The notes beneath the pieces were generated by a model, which was not told the origin of the DNA, ran no database searches, and saw only the letters and a list, made by a program, of their open reading frames with translations. Positions 20,940-30,564 of a stretch of 64,000 nt of DNA are shown here, one piece after another. The translations under genes were made by a program, and so were the position numbers. Where the stretch lies: assembly GCA_951394045.1 (NCBI GenBank), contig OX595986.1, forward strand, positions 2,199,534 to 2,263,533. The letters run 5' to 3'. The first letter of the stretch is position 1. Each line of letters opens with the position of its first letter. The DNA is from Nitzschia sp. DOCU1. Its lineage: Eukaryota; Bacillariophyta; Bacillariophyceae; Bacillariales; Bacillariaceae.

Positions 20940-21992
20940 ATGAGACTCCAAATTGATTTCATTGCCCGATCAAAACATCCTCATAATTCAAAGGATTTGA
21001 CAAGGCAGAACACCACCATGACTTTGACACCCGAGATGCGTACCAAAGTTATCCAAGAAGTGCTGAAGGATCTGACCAAAGTCTTGGACAGCGCCAAAGA
21101 CGGAGATTTCGTCATCTTCAAGATCCAAGGGGACAACAAGGGCTTTCTTCGGTCCCATGCCCACGGAGCCCAGTCAAACCAACAATTTGTTGGGCCATCG
21201 CTGACAGCAGATGATCTTCTGTCTCGTGTCGAAGCCTTGGAAGCGGGCTTTCAAGCCTTCTTGTATAAGACGTTTTCGAATGCCAGTAGTGATGGTGCTC
21301 AAAGTCAAGAGAAAGGATCCTGGGAAACGGAATTGCAAGCCGAAATAGAAGCAAGCACTCCTGGTGCTTCGTTGTGCAACGCGAACAGTCCTCAAACATC
21401 TCCTTCTTTGTCCGATACAAGCACTCCTGCTGCTTCCTTGAAGCAGAAAGCCAAAATCGAAGCAATCACTCCTGGTGCTTCATTGTGCAACGCGAACAGT
21501 CCTCAAACATCTCCTTCTTTGTCCAATACAAGCACTCCTGCTGCTTCCTTGACGCAGATTTCGAATGCCAGCAGTGGTGGTGGCAAATCCTTTGCGTTGC
21601 TGAAACCCGCTCCTGCTGCTTCCTTGAAGCAGATTTTGAATGCCAGCAGTGGCGGTGGCGAATCCTTTGCGTTGCTGAAACCGGTCAGTGAGAGCACCAT
21701 TCCTCAAAGCACCCCCCCCTCTTCTTTGTGCAACCGAATCTTGCGTCGTAATTTGGCTGATTGTGATCTTAACAGCAGCACTGAAGAAGACACCTTTCCA
21801 CTCTCCCAGCCACTTTTTCGCCCCCCACCCAAAAGCACTAGTGCCATTCCAACTACTCGTCGAGCCACCCGAGCTTCTACTATTCGTGCAGCAGCTTCCT
21901 CCCGTGGAAAGCATGACGTCCCTGAAGATGATCCTGAAAGTGATGGGTCGGTCGACACTTTCCCACTCTCGCAGCCAGCTTCAAACTATTAA
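20940..21992 (+). CDS. Unrecognised transposon ORF with Ser/Thr/Pro repeats (up to 350 aa)
   Basis: Two starts are possible: ATG 20940, or ATG 21018, which has the better context (CACCACCATGAC) and gives MTLTPEMRTK. The first 90 residues from 21018 look like a folded helical domain (TKVIQEVLKDLTKVLDSAKD...LLSRVEALEAGFQAFL). The rest is low-complexity with tandem repeats: PGASLCNANSPQTSPSLS occurs twice, NASSGGG.SFALLKP twice and DTFPLSQP twice. It ends in basic and acidic tracts and stops three bases before the right TIR. No known domain recognised. It may be an accessory DNA-binding or regulatory protein of the transposon; that is inference from position only. Confidence 0.6.
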   Translation: MRLQIDFIARSKHPHNSKDLTRQNTTMTLTPEMRTKVIQEVLKDLTKVLDSAKDGDFVIFKIQGDNKGFLRSHAHGAQSNQQFVGPSLTADDLLSRVEALEAGFQAFLYKTFSNASSDGAQSQEKGSWETELQAEIEASTPGASLCNANSPQTSPSLSDTSTPAASLKQKAKIEAITPGASLCNANSPQTSPSLSNTSTPAASLTQISNASSGGGKSFALLKPAPAASLKQILNASSGGGESFALLKPVSESTIPQSTPPSSLCNRILRRNLADCDLNSSTEEDTFPLSQPLFRPPPKSTSAIPTTRRATRASTIRAAASSRGKHDVPEDDPESDGSVDTFPLSQPASNY

Positions 21993-21994
21993 AT

Positions 21995-22535
21995 GTTGAT
22001 TGACGAATGAGGATATTGTGCAGGCCCTGCGGATGGCGGTATGCCCGAAGAAGCCATGCGACGGGGGAGGCAAAGGACACCGCTGATTGTATCGAATGCA
22101 GCAACAAGAAAACCAACTAGCTCCTCTAATCATACCTATAGCAAATAAATAAACATGCAAAGAAGTTAGCTTTCTCTAGAGTAGCAAGAAATGACCGAAT
22201 CTGACACAAACTTACCTCGGCGGGAGAAATGCCATGACATCCCGCCACTTTACTAATGCAAATGCCACATTTTATGTCCGCCACAGCCCTGACCATGACC
22301 TTTCAGCCAAGCAACGACAACCCAGGGTGTGTGGGGAGTGGTTACTGGGCAAAGGGGCAGCAAGGGGGCAGCAGGGGGGCAGCAGGGGACATCACTGGAT
22401 GGCTTGTGAGGCCATGGTCGGTTGATGCGCGTTATTGTTGCGGGGAGATGTATGTGCGCGAAAAACTGGCCGGCGCGGTCTCAGTCGAAAGATTACTATG
22501 GGCTACGTAAATTTATCTGGGGCCCACTTCCGCTG
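21995..22535 (-). repeat. Right TIR (541 bp)
   Basis: Inverted copy of the left arm lacking its ~193-bp duplication. It carries GGGGCAGCAAGGGGGCAGCA and two further G tracts at 22354-22388, a four-tract G-quadruplex motif, and ends CTTCCGCTG next to TA. Confidence 0.93.
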
Positions 22536-23008
22536 TACGATTTCCAAAAAAGGCCATTGCGGTGGTACGATTTCCAAAAAAAAGGGCCATCCATAAAAAA
22601 TGCGGGCAAAAATGAGTACGCAGGGCTTGTCTCTATGGTGTCATACGACACGGCAACAGCAAATGCACTCTCCAATTGTTTACGGACGCCCTTGGAACGC
22701 ACCCAAAGAGTCATTTCGGCATTTTCCACGACCAGTTGCCCAATGTTCACCAGCACCTTGCTAGCTCTCGACGAGTGGGGTTAGAACTCTCACTTCCTCC
22801 CTTCCTTTTTTAATTCCTGGGGTTTGCTAAGTAGGAGTTCTTCCCTGAACGATAATAACAAGTCAAAGCGCTAGCGAACAGTGGCTGTCTGTTTTAGAGC
22901 TGACTTGGCCGAACGCCAATTGCAGCAACAGAGGAGGCGATGTGGTAGTTAGTTCACTGGCGTATTTTAGTGATTATGAACTTAAAAGCATTGATCCCGT
23001 ACGCTGAT
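22536..23008. other. Intergenic flank of transposon
   Basis: Begins with a short tandem duplication of GGTACGATTTCCAAAAAA (about 22535-22583). No gene seen before tRNA-Gln. Confidence 0.4.
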
Positions 23009-23080
23009 TCTCCTGTAGTGAAGTGGTTATCACTCTTGACTTTGAATCAAGCATCCGAGGTTCGAATCCTCGCAGGAGAA
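23009..23080 (+). tRNA. tRNA-Gln(UUG)
   Basis: Acceptor TCTCCTG pairs with CAGGAGA. The D arm contains AGTGGTTATCACT, the anticodon stem-loop is CTTGA-CTTTGAA-TCAAG with anticodon TTG, and the T arm has GGTTCGAATCC. It is 72 nt, intronless, and followed by a T tract (TCTTTTT), the usual RNA polymerase III terminator. The anticodon reads CAA in the standard code. Confidence 0.95.
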
Positions 23081-23742
23081 TCTTTTTACCACAAAACCCT
23101 TTCCCAAAATCGTGCCAGATTTTTTTGATCTTCTCGTGCACCCATTTTGGGACGGATGAATGGAAAAAGTGTTTTATTCGAGCCTTCTAGTAGTAGTAGT
23201 AGGTGCGCCGGTCGATGTAAAAGCAACAAAGTGTGGTGTCCAGGTTTCTTAGGAGCGTAGTTCGAGCGGGTCATTACTGAGGAACAAGCGGATCCAACAA
23301 CCCAGACACCGGAATAATGCGGATGTCCATTGTTTGGTTAGTACTGCTGAATGGCTCTCTCTATGCTACCAGTAGGTACTACAGCATACCAGTAGATATG
23401 ATACAGTACCGAAGGGCCCATACCGGCAAGGGTATGGCATCATCAGGGCTACAATCCAGTATCCCCGAAACAGAAGCGATGGAACCGAGTCGCCTCGTAT
23501 TCCGCTAGTAACTGTACAGTGTTGACAACAATGCGCGGGGACTCTACCATTCCTCGAGAGGAGCAGTATACTAGAGTACTTGAATACAGTATGTTTCTGT
23601 CCTGACATGCAGTAAAGCTTTACGCTAGTCACCTGTAGTCCCTTCGTTGAATGCGCGTGATCTGCACGTGCTTTGCCTCATTAGCGCCAACTCTACTGGT
23701 TTTGGTGAATTCCGATTCGTACTGCTGGCAGGTGAGATATAC
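23081..23742. other. Intergenic, no gene seen
   Basis: After the pol III T-tract there is a short TAGTAGTAGTAG run near 23190 and several CAGTA/TACCAGTAG motifs (23370-23400). It is the 3' flank of the TTC38-like gene. Confidence 0.4.
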
Positions 23743-26058
23743 CTAGTCATCGCGTCGGGCCCCTTGTCCCCCTCCAAAGGTAAGGCTCGCCTGCAAAGCA
23801 TTTTCGGACGCAACTTCATCGCCAAGTAGCCCGAGAACAATGCTATACCGCCACCATTCTTCGGGCGAATTCGGTCGAAGCGTGACACCGCGGCTACAAA
23901 TGGAACGAGCCAGCGACAGGGCATCATGATCTCCGCACTTGCATGCCACATAAACCAAGGCATGTTCGAGAAACGGCCGCACGTCAAATTCCCAGCACTC
24001 TTCAAATCCTCGTTCTATGTTGGCGCCGATGACATCGAATTCGTCTTCTTCCGAGGGATCGTAAACACCATCGATTGCAGATGATAACAGCTTGAACACC
24101 GCTCTCCATTCATTCTTTGTTTCCTTGTTTTGTACGGGGAGCCAAAAGTCGGGCTGATTCTCGGCCACAATATCCCTAAATATCAACGTGCTGAGATAGC
24201 TACTCTCATCTTCCTTCTTGTCTTCTCTGTCCGCGGAAGTGGCGATGTCCCCTAGATTCAATAGATTGCCCAGCCGATGAAGCGCCGTTGATAGCCGACC
24301 ACCAGCTCCAGTCAGGTTCCCCGCTTGCTCTGGAGTTGCCAAGAGAGATGCCGCCACACAAACAAGGGGACTGAAGTTAAATGTCTTGTACTCGCCTCCA
24401 AATTTATGTTGAATTCTGAGCATGGCGGACCAGGCATTTCTTAAATTTTCCCAGCGATAATTCTGGCTCGAGAGCGTTCCATTCAGCGTCAGGCGAAGTA
24501 ACAGAAGAGTAGCATCGCAGAGCAGTTGTGGAGTCGGTGGCATCCAGGTTAACACGTCCTCCATTGTTGGTACCCATTCCTGATGCAGTGAAGGAACTGC
24601 ACCTTCCTTAACTAACACCTGACCATTCGAGCCACTTGACTCATCCCCCTTGGAGGAACTAGAGGTTGAAGGATTAATGGTGAAAAGCTCAGCCATAAAA
24701 TTCTTTGGGTGGTTCGCCTGTTGGAACTTTGACTTTCTCCATCCCAAAGGGGCCTTGCGCAATGGTTTATCCCATGCAGTCCCAGTCGCAAAGCCTGTGT
24801 AGTCAAAAATACGTTCATAATTGTTGTCGTATAGTCGCAGCGCCTTGCTTCGGCCCCTGCCTCGCTCTTCTCGATCCAGAGCAAAGCGCACTCCATATCC
24901 AGACAGTATTGAATCAAAGTATAGCAGCCCGCAGGCTTCAAAGTTCCTGGACCCATCTGAGTTGGCGCATGCCGAAATCCCTTCTGCCGTTCGTCCTTCA
25001 GCATCCAGAATATGTGCTAAGGCCCAGGTTGCAACCCCTCCCGCCAGCTTTTCACCCCTCTCCATGGCAAAGGTGGCGAGAGGTTCTGCCTCTGTTCGTC
25101 GTCCACCGACTGCCAGTCCTACCGCGATCAGAGCAGAGGCTGTGTTGTATCCTGGTATGCTGGGTCGCAAGATTCCCCCCCGCCGTTCATTCCAATAGGC
25201 AGCCACGGATCCTGCCGCTCGCAAGGCAGCTGCCGAGTCCCCCACTGTATGTGCCAAATCTATAGCTAGACTCAATGCCAAGCCGTCGCCGGGACAACGC
25301 TGTAAATGTCTCACCAATATGACTAGTGCTCGTCTGTGATCATGCCGCAGGAGACAGTGCAAAACTTGTAAATGAGCTTTTTCGCGAGGATTCAAATGCT
25401 CGTTATTTCTTTGCGATGCGGCTTGTTGAGCCAATGGCAGAAGCTGGATGGGGGGCAAACCTGGCACGCCGGAATCAACCTTGGACAGCAAATGATCCAC
25501 ATATCCCGCATATCCCACTCCCGTTTGTGCTAACATGGGAGCCACAGCCACATAAGCCAACATGGGCGCCAATCGGCCAGATCGATTCCAAAGGGTGGCA
25601 TGCCGTAAGAGGTCGGCCCATGCTAATGCCGCCGAGTGGGCTCCTTGCACGAAAATACCTTCCTCTTCCCCCCCACCTGTAAATGCATTTCCCTTGGAGG
25701 CAACTCCGATCACAAAGCCATCCAAAGAAGCAACAGCATTAGTGATGCTATTGTCCCCCACTTCCGCCGACGAAACGCCTAAGAAAGTCACTGGTTCTCC
25801 AAAGAAGTCCAAATGTAATTGGGCGCCGTCGGGAAGTTCCACCAATGCTTGTTCGTGAGGATCCAATAATGCTCGTTGCTCTTGAAAGGAAAAAGTTTCT
25901 GTAGAGAAAAACTGACGACTTGCCAGTGATATTCTAAAATGACCGGTGTGGGAAGAGTGCAGGCGCTGGTATGAAGATCTGTTTCTGAGTAAGCGTCGTG
26001 TGGCCACCGCCAGTTCCAACTGAGCTCGACATCGGAAGAATTTGGACTGTAGAAGCAT
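23743..26058 (-). CDS. TTC38-like tetratricopeptide-repeat protein, mitochondrial-type N-terminus
   Basis: About 771 aa, no intron seen. ATG 26058 is preferred: it follows CAAAA and opens an Arg/Ser-rich, acid-free leader (MLLQSKFFRCRAQLELAVAT...) of about 50 residues typical of mitochondrial import. In-frame codons further upstream look like 5' UTR. The centre has the TTC38 pattern of TPR helices: LHCLLRHDHRRALVILVRHL, PGDGLALSLAIDLAHTVGD, a GYNTASALIAVGLAVGGR stretch, then WALAHILDAEGRTAEGI and a block ending YDNNYERIFDYTGF. Human TTC38 is about 470 aa, so this protein has extra N- and C-terminal sequence. The family has no established enzymatic role; the protein is probably a scaffold. Confidence 0.72.
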   Translation of the reverse strand: MLLQSKFFRCRAQLELAVATRRLLRNRSSYQRLHSSHTGHFRISLASRQFFSTETFSFQEQRALLDPHEQALVELPDGAQLHLDFFGEPVTFLGVSSAEVGDNSITNAVASLDGFVIGVASKGNAFTGGGEEEGIFVQGAHSAALAWADLLRHATLWNRSGRLAPMLAYVAVAPMLAQTGVGYAGYVDHLLSKVDSGVPGLPPIQLLPLAQQAASQRNNEHLNPREKAHLQVLHCLLRHDHRRALVILVRHLQRCPGDGLALSLAIDLAHTVGDSAAALRAAGSVAAYWNERRGGILRPSIPGYNTASALIAVGLAVGGRRTEAEPLATFAMERGEKLAGGVATWALAHILDAEGRTAEGISACANSDGSRNFEACGLLYFDSILSGYGVRFALDREERGRGRSKALRLYDNNYERIFDYTGFATGTAWDKPLRKAPLGWRKSKFQQANHPKNFMAELFTINPSTSSSSKGDESSGSNGQVLVKEGAVPSLHQEWVPTMEDVLTWMPPTPQLLCDATLLLLRLTLNGTLSSQNYRWENLRNAWSAMLRIQHKFGGEYKTFNFSPLVCVAASLLATPEQAGNLTGAGGRLSTALHRLGNLLNLGDIATSADREDKKEDESSYLSTLIFRDIVAENQPDFWLPVQNKETKNEWRAVFKLLSSAIDGVYDPSEEDEFDVIGANIERGFEECWEFDVRPFLEHALVYVACKCGDHDALSLARSICSRGVTLRPNSPEEWWRYSIVLGLLGDEVASENALQASLTFGGGQGARRDD

Positions 26059-26345
26059 TTTTGCTGTCGTTTCTTTTCTGGACCACGGACTTGCTGTTCG
26101 AACCACAAATCCCGAAGCGCTTTTGTGCCCTCGTCTGCCCTCCCTAGGACAAGAATTGTCAAGGTGCAGTATGATACCAACAAGAGGCGGATAGGGCGGC
26201 GCAAAACGGACGAAGGTGGAAATTTGACGTATGAAAAAGAAAAGACTTGGACATGCTGGGGAGAATCTCACAGACAAAAAAGTGTGTGTGGTTTTGGGTG
26301 TTGGTCCAGTGAGTCAAAGATGAACGCTTCTTTCATTCCACGTAA

Positions 26346-26889
26346 GAGCACGGGCTATCTCTCGCGGTCAGACTGCGCGTACAGATTCCTTTTCTGTACG
26401 CGGTTTCTTGGTCCAACTAATCAACCGACCACGATTTTTTGTCTCATAACCTATTAATTCGAACGAGGGCGCGCAGGGGCTATCGCTCGATGACAGAACG
26501 GCTCGTTCAAACTGCTCTCGCGCGTCGAAACTGCGCGACATAGTCAAACGAGTCGATCACCGCCTAGCTAGTTGTGCTACTTATTTGACCTCCTAACCCG
26601 CTAGCTACTTGTGGTGACCTTGGGGTCTTCATCATTGTGGATGATGCAAGGATAGTGGTAGAGATGAGATGAGTTTTAAATGCGATAATGTGAAAATATT
26701 CGTTGTGCTGTTGTTGCCGTGTGAGTCAAAATTCTGTACGCGAGATCTGTCCCCCTCGTTCAGATGGTCGGATCTGTACGTCAGATTCTGTTCCGTACAA
26801 AATTTATCGGGGAGTTAGCCCTTGCGCGCGGGTCAGAGTTGGAAAAAATTTGTACGCCGGGCCGTCTGACCGGGACTTAGCCCGTGCTC
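26346..26889. mobile_element. 544-bp MITE with TAA target duplication (PIF/Harbinger-like)
   Basis: The ends are imperfect inverted repeats of about 40 bp starting GAGCACGGGCTA. Left: GGTCAGAC then GCGCGTACAGATT; right complement: GGTCAGAC then CGGCGTACAAATT. Both are flanked by TAA (26343-26345 and 26890-26892), the classic PIF/Harbinger 3-bp duplication. There is no coding capacity. Inside, CGCGTACAG...CTGTACGCG (26376-26402) forms a hairpin, and TCTGTACG recurs near 26733 and 26773. It occupies the spacer between the divergent TTC38-like and DUF1517 genes. Confidence 0.78.
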
Positions 26890-27130
26890 TAACTTACGAG
26901 AGAAAGTAAACCGTGGCCGGGAGGGGGGAGTCGTCCTCTATTAGTCGGGCACTCTCGGGATCCAAAAGATGACGACGCTCATCAAAATACTTTTCTTTTC
27001 AACGTTTCCATTTTTCTAACTAACACTACACAAGAAGGAATCATCTCTCATTAACAACTGGTGCAGCCAGACTCATTCCTCGTCCACATTTTCATTGTGA
27101 AGCAAGTTTAATCTGTTGTATGTCGGGATC

Positions 27131-28492
27131 ATGAAATTTCTTCTGTTAATAGTTCTCCTCTGCGGAAAAACGTTGTCCTTTCAACCAGCGTCACGCTGGC
27201 CGAGGCAATATGTTGTCCATGGATTGTCAATACGGCCGAAAACGGCTCGTAGAGAAGTGGCAGCACAATCCACAACGACTTTGCACGCCCTTCGTCTTCC
27301 TACGTTCCGCCGTGTCGCGGAAAAAAGCCCCGTGACTAAAGATCTCAGCAACAAGTTATCTTCTATTCGAAGGAGAGTACGCCAATGGGCCCGAAGGGCA
27401 ATTTTCAATACGATCCTTTTCTTTGTCCTAAATTTTGCAACTATCAACCCAGCCTTTGCCCGAAGTGGTGGTCGAATGGGCGGCTCTTTCAGGCAAAGCC
27501 CAGCTCCAATCTCTAGGATATCACCGCCAAGGTCTTCCTCCTACCATTCGGGGCCTATTCGATCCTACCATCGAGCGCAACCAAGGATCATTATTCACCG
27601 GGGCCCACATGTGCACGTACACTCTCATTCCCAACTCGTAGGAGAAACCGCTGTGGCGACCAGGGCGTATGCTGGACCAGTTAGACGGGCCCGAATGTCC
27701 GACGTTGTTTTGGTGACCGCCGTTGGTTCAATTGTCGCTCTGAACGTCATGGACAAACTTGGTGAGGACGGCCGCCGTGGAAACATCGAAAGTGCCCTAG
27801 GTCCAGGCATTTCGGTCGTTTCAGTTACAGTGGCTTTGAATGTTCCTGATCGCGACAGCCCTAATTCCATCTTGGCTCGACTTTCTCGGCTGGCTTTGTC
27901 GGCTCGTACAGATACGCGAAAGGGTGTTCAAGACCTAATCACAGAGGCAACGCTGGAGCTTTTACGCCAAAAGGATGCCATTGTTTCTGCAGACTCGACA
28001 TATTCCCATTTCCGTAAAGCATCTGATGCTCAGCGAGAATTTAACATCCTTTCTATCGGCGGCAGAAGCAAGTACGACGAAGAGACTGGTACGTTGTGGA
28101 ACGATAGATTTAATGTGCTCAGCTTCGTGTGCCGTGCCTTTTGGCCGACTCAATGCTTCTCTACAATTCCTTATTTTCTACATGTATTGCCAGTTTCAAA
28201 TTACAGCGGGGGCAAACAAAGCAATCGTGCGCCTTACGCTTCGGTAGATGCGTACCCCCGAGCCACAGTGGCTATCGTTACCATCAATCTTTGTATTGAA
28301 GGTGATTCCACCCGCATTTCACAGATTCGTAACCGCATCGAGCTAGAGAGTGCCTTGACTCGGATTGCTAGCGACTGCCAGGTGGATGACTGCTTACTAT
28401 CAGCAGAGGTGCTGTGGAGCCCAGAGAGGCGTAACGAAAGGATCACCTCTCAAGAAGTCTATGCTGACTACCCAACCCTGCTCCCACTGTAA
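27131..28492 (+). CDS. DUF1517 family protein, plastid-targeted
   Basis: Start at ATG 27131 gives a signal peptide MKFLLLIVLLCGKTLS followed by FQP, the stramenopile plastid-import signature, then a basic transit-like stretch. A hydrophobic segment (IFNTILFFVLNFATINPAFA) leads into RSGGRMGGSF, the hallmark Gly/Arg motif at the start of DUF1517 proteins. Plant relatives are thylakoid or envelope membrane proteins of unknown function. A second membrane segment is MSDVVLVTAVGSIVALNVM. A likely intron is 28089-28193 (GTACGT...TTGCCAG, 105 bp), joining KYDEET to VSNYSGG and removing a hydrophobic stretch out of keeping with the family. Its length is a multiple of three and it is stop-free. Spliced product about 418 aa. 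Confidence 0.8.
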   Translation: MKFLLLIVLLCGKTLSFQPASRWPRQYVVHGLSIRPKTARREVAAQSTTTLHALRLPTFRRVAEKSPVTKDLSNKLSSIRRRVRQWARRAIFNTILFFVLNFATINPAFARSGGRMGGSFRQSPAPISRISPPRSSSYHSGPIRSYHRAQPRIIIHRGPHVHVHSHSQLVGETAVATRAYAGPVRRARMSDVVLVTAVGSIVALNVMDKLGEDGRRGNIESALGPGISVVSVTVALNVPDRDSPNSILARLSRLALSARTDTRKGVQDLITEATLELLRQKDAIVSADSTYSHFRKASDAQREFNILSIGGRSKYDEETGTLWNDRFNVLSFVCRAFWPTQCFSTIPYFLHVLPVSNYSGGKQSNRAPYASVDAYPRATVAIVTINLCIEGDSTRISQIRNRIELESALTRIASDCQVDDCLLSAEVLWSPERRNERITSQEVYADYPTLLPL

Positions 28493-28658
28493 AAATGAGA
28501 TGAATTGATCGTATTGGAGATATCGTTACGTAGTTCGTTTTGAGGGCTTGGGAGGATGAGTATGTGCTGTCGCCAGGCTTTGTCGGATGATAGCTAACGG
28601 AATCAACAATTTCTCGTTTAGATTTAAGAAAGCTAAATAAATCAGCCGTCGTTAACAT

Positions 28659-28731
28659 GCCGAATTAGCTCAGTCGGTAGAGCGCACGACTCTTAATCGT
28701 GTGGTCAAGGGTTCGATCCCCTTATTCGGTG
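28659..28731 (+). tRNA. tRNA-Lys(CUU)
   Basis: Same sequence as the copy at 15679-15751 over the mature region: GCCGAAT acceptor, anticodon loop CTCTTAA, T arm GGTTCGATCC. It is followed by TTTTT, a short pol III terminator. It lies between the DUF1517 and permease genes. Confidence 0.97.
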
Positions 28732-28886
28732 AACTTTTTACGAAAATCGCGGGGAGACAAGCTGGACGAAAGATCGTTTTTGCCGCGCGACCACAGTATG
28801 GATTGTCGACTATCGACCTCTGACACTCTATTGAAGAAAGAGCTGTGCTGATGCTTTGCTAACAGATCCTTCAACGTCATTTCAAC

Positions 28887-30564
28887 ATGATAATAGGATC
28901 GAGCAACAGAGGTATTCAAGAAGCCAAGGAGGATGACTTCTTTCTCGGGATCCGCGACCCTACAATACCGTCGATGATGCCACCTGGTTTCACGTCTCTT
29001 CGACGGCGAGATTCCAACTTCTCCGCGGCCACCGACTACAGGTATGCTTCGCCAAACGATTTGACGTTTTGGCAAGGAGCCGCCCTTTTAACTGCAGATT
29101 GTATGGGGACCGGCGTGTTGGCACTTCCGGGGAGCATTAGTGTATTGGGCTGGGGCTTTGGGCTTTCCTTCTTAGTGTTGAACGGCCCGATTAATTTGTA
29201 CGCGGGCACTATTTTGAGCAATGCCGCGGCATATGTGGAGAGAAAACAAAAGGCGGAAAATGAACAATTCAAGTCACTCACTGGCATTGATGAAGATCAT
29301 GTCTTAGAGCAAACGGAAGTCTTCGCCCCAGACCGCGGCGAGAGAATCTATGACGCCATTGCAGGCGACGACGACGATGGCGACGATCAATTGGATCCAG
29401 ACCAGACTGGGAATCACCATTCCTTGCATCACGATACTGCGACTTTTGATTTTATTGGGATGACCGCGGCTCTCTTTCGAAATCCCCTCTACGCACGGGT
29501 TGTTATGGTTTTGTTCTATACAAACATATTTCTGGTCCTCGGAGACTACATATTGGTGATGGCTCATGCAGTGGCAGCATTACTAGGCGAAGACTGGCTC
29601 TGCATCCCACAAGCTGGGCTGATAGCTGCTACGCTGATGTTTGTGGTTTCCCAGCTGCGCACGATGGCCAACTTGGGACGAACGGTCAGTCTGGTTTCCC
29701 TGTCGGCCCTACTCGTCGTCATTATGCAGTGCATATACTTTGCACAGTACGATGGCGCGCCCCACGATGAGGGCAACGTTCGAAGGTACCTGTCTGCCGG
29801 CTCCAATAACAACTTTTCGATTTTTAGGAAGCTCTCTTCCATGGGCAGTATTGGATTTGCCATGGGATCGCAAAAGCTCTTCCTAAACATTCGACATGAA
29901 CTTGCGGATCGTGAAGCTGCCCCGAAGAGCCTCGCGGTGTCGCTCACGATTTTCGCCTCGTTCTATGTCCTTGTCGTGGTATTCTCGGGCTCAAGTAAGG
30001 ACATTATGTGTGGTCTGGCGTCTGCTGGGATTTTTGCAATGCTCTTATATGACGCGTGCTCGCTTCTTTTGAAAAGATCCACCCAGCTTTCTCTTCGATG
30101 CAGTTCCATCGGGTTTGGACAGACGAATAGCAGGATTTTTCTTATGGATTCATGTCGTGGTCTCCTATGCAATCAATTCTCAGGCCATCTGTGCATCCAT
30201 GGACCGCATTTTCTTTCACAAGTGGGGTCCGGTCAAAGACCTTGAGGACCATCATCGATGGCTGATCTTGACGTTCTCAACGGCTTCAAGCGCTTTTTTA
30301 ATCTCCAACGCAATTCCTTTCTTCAAAGATTTGGTGGCATTGATCGGTGCATTGACAAGTATACCTCTGACACTACTTTTACCAGCGATCCTGTATCGCA
30401 AGGTCATTGGGGTTCCGATCTGGTTTCCTTCGACGACTAGCCTAATTTCTTACGTGCTGATTGGATTCTCCCTAATCTTTACGGGTGCGGCATTGTTGGG
30501 TTCGTTGAACTCGATCCTCATGGATTGGGAGAACCGCAGTGGTGGCTTCTTTTCTTGCCGCTAA
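28887..30564 (+). CDS. Amino acid/auxin permease (AAAP) family transporter
   Basis: Proton-coupled amino-acid transporter type with about ten or eleven predicted membrane segments, 522 aa. Exons are 28887-29994 and 30104-30564, with a 109-bp intron (GTAAGG...GATGCAG) that restores the frame as SGS-I-PSGLDRR. The cytosolic N-terminus (about 55 residues) precedes the first helix LTFWQGAALLTADCMGTGVLALPG, whose GTGVLALP is the family's substrate-site signature. An acidic loop (DDDDGDDQLDPDQ, about 155-170) separates helices 3 and 4. GSIGFAMGSQKLFLNI resembles the AAAP helix with the conserved F.G. The substrate cannot be told from sequence. Start ATG follows TTTCAAC and is the first in frame. 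Confidence 0.88.

Larger units (their letters stand above)
15830..22535 (+). mobile_element. 6.7-kb TIR DNA transposon, TA target duplication, DDE transposase plus two cargo ORFs
   Basis: Bounded by long inverted repeats whose tips read CAGCGGAAGTGGGCCCCAG inward from both ends, each flanked by TA (15828-15829 and 22536-22537), as in the Tc1/mariner/IS630 group. It carries a roughly 1,070-codon transposase (+), a 173-codon minus-strand ORF and a 350-codon plus-strand ORF. The transposase frame is intact and the arms are near-identical apart from a tandem duplication on the left, so the insertion looks recent and possibly autonomous. It sits just beyond tRNA-Lys in a gene-poor gap. Confidence 0.93.

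Noticed and set aside
22234..22510. 63- and 84-codon ORFs present in both transposon arms
   Set aside because: They are copies carried by the TIR and overlap each other in different frames; the G-quadruplex tract supplies the Gly/Gln-rich part.
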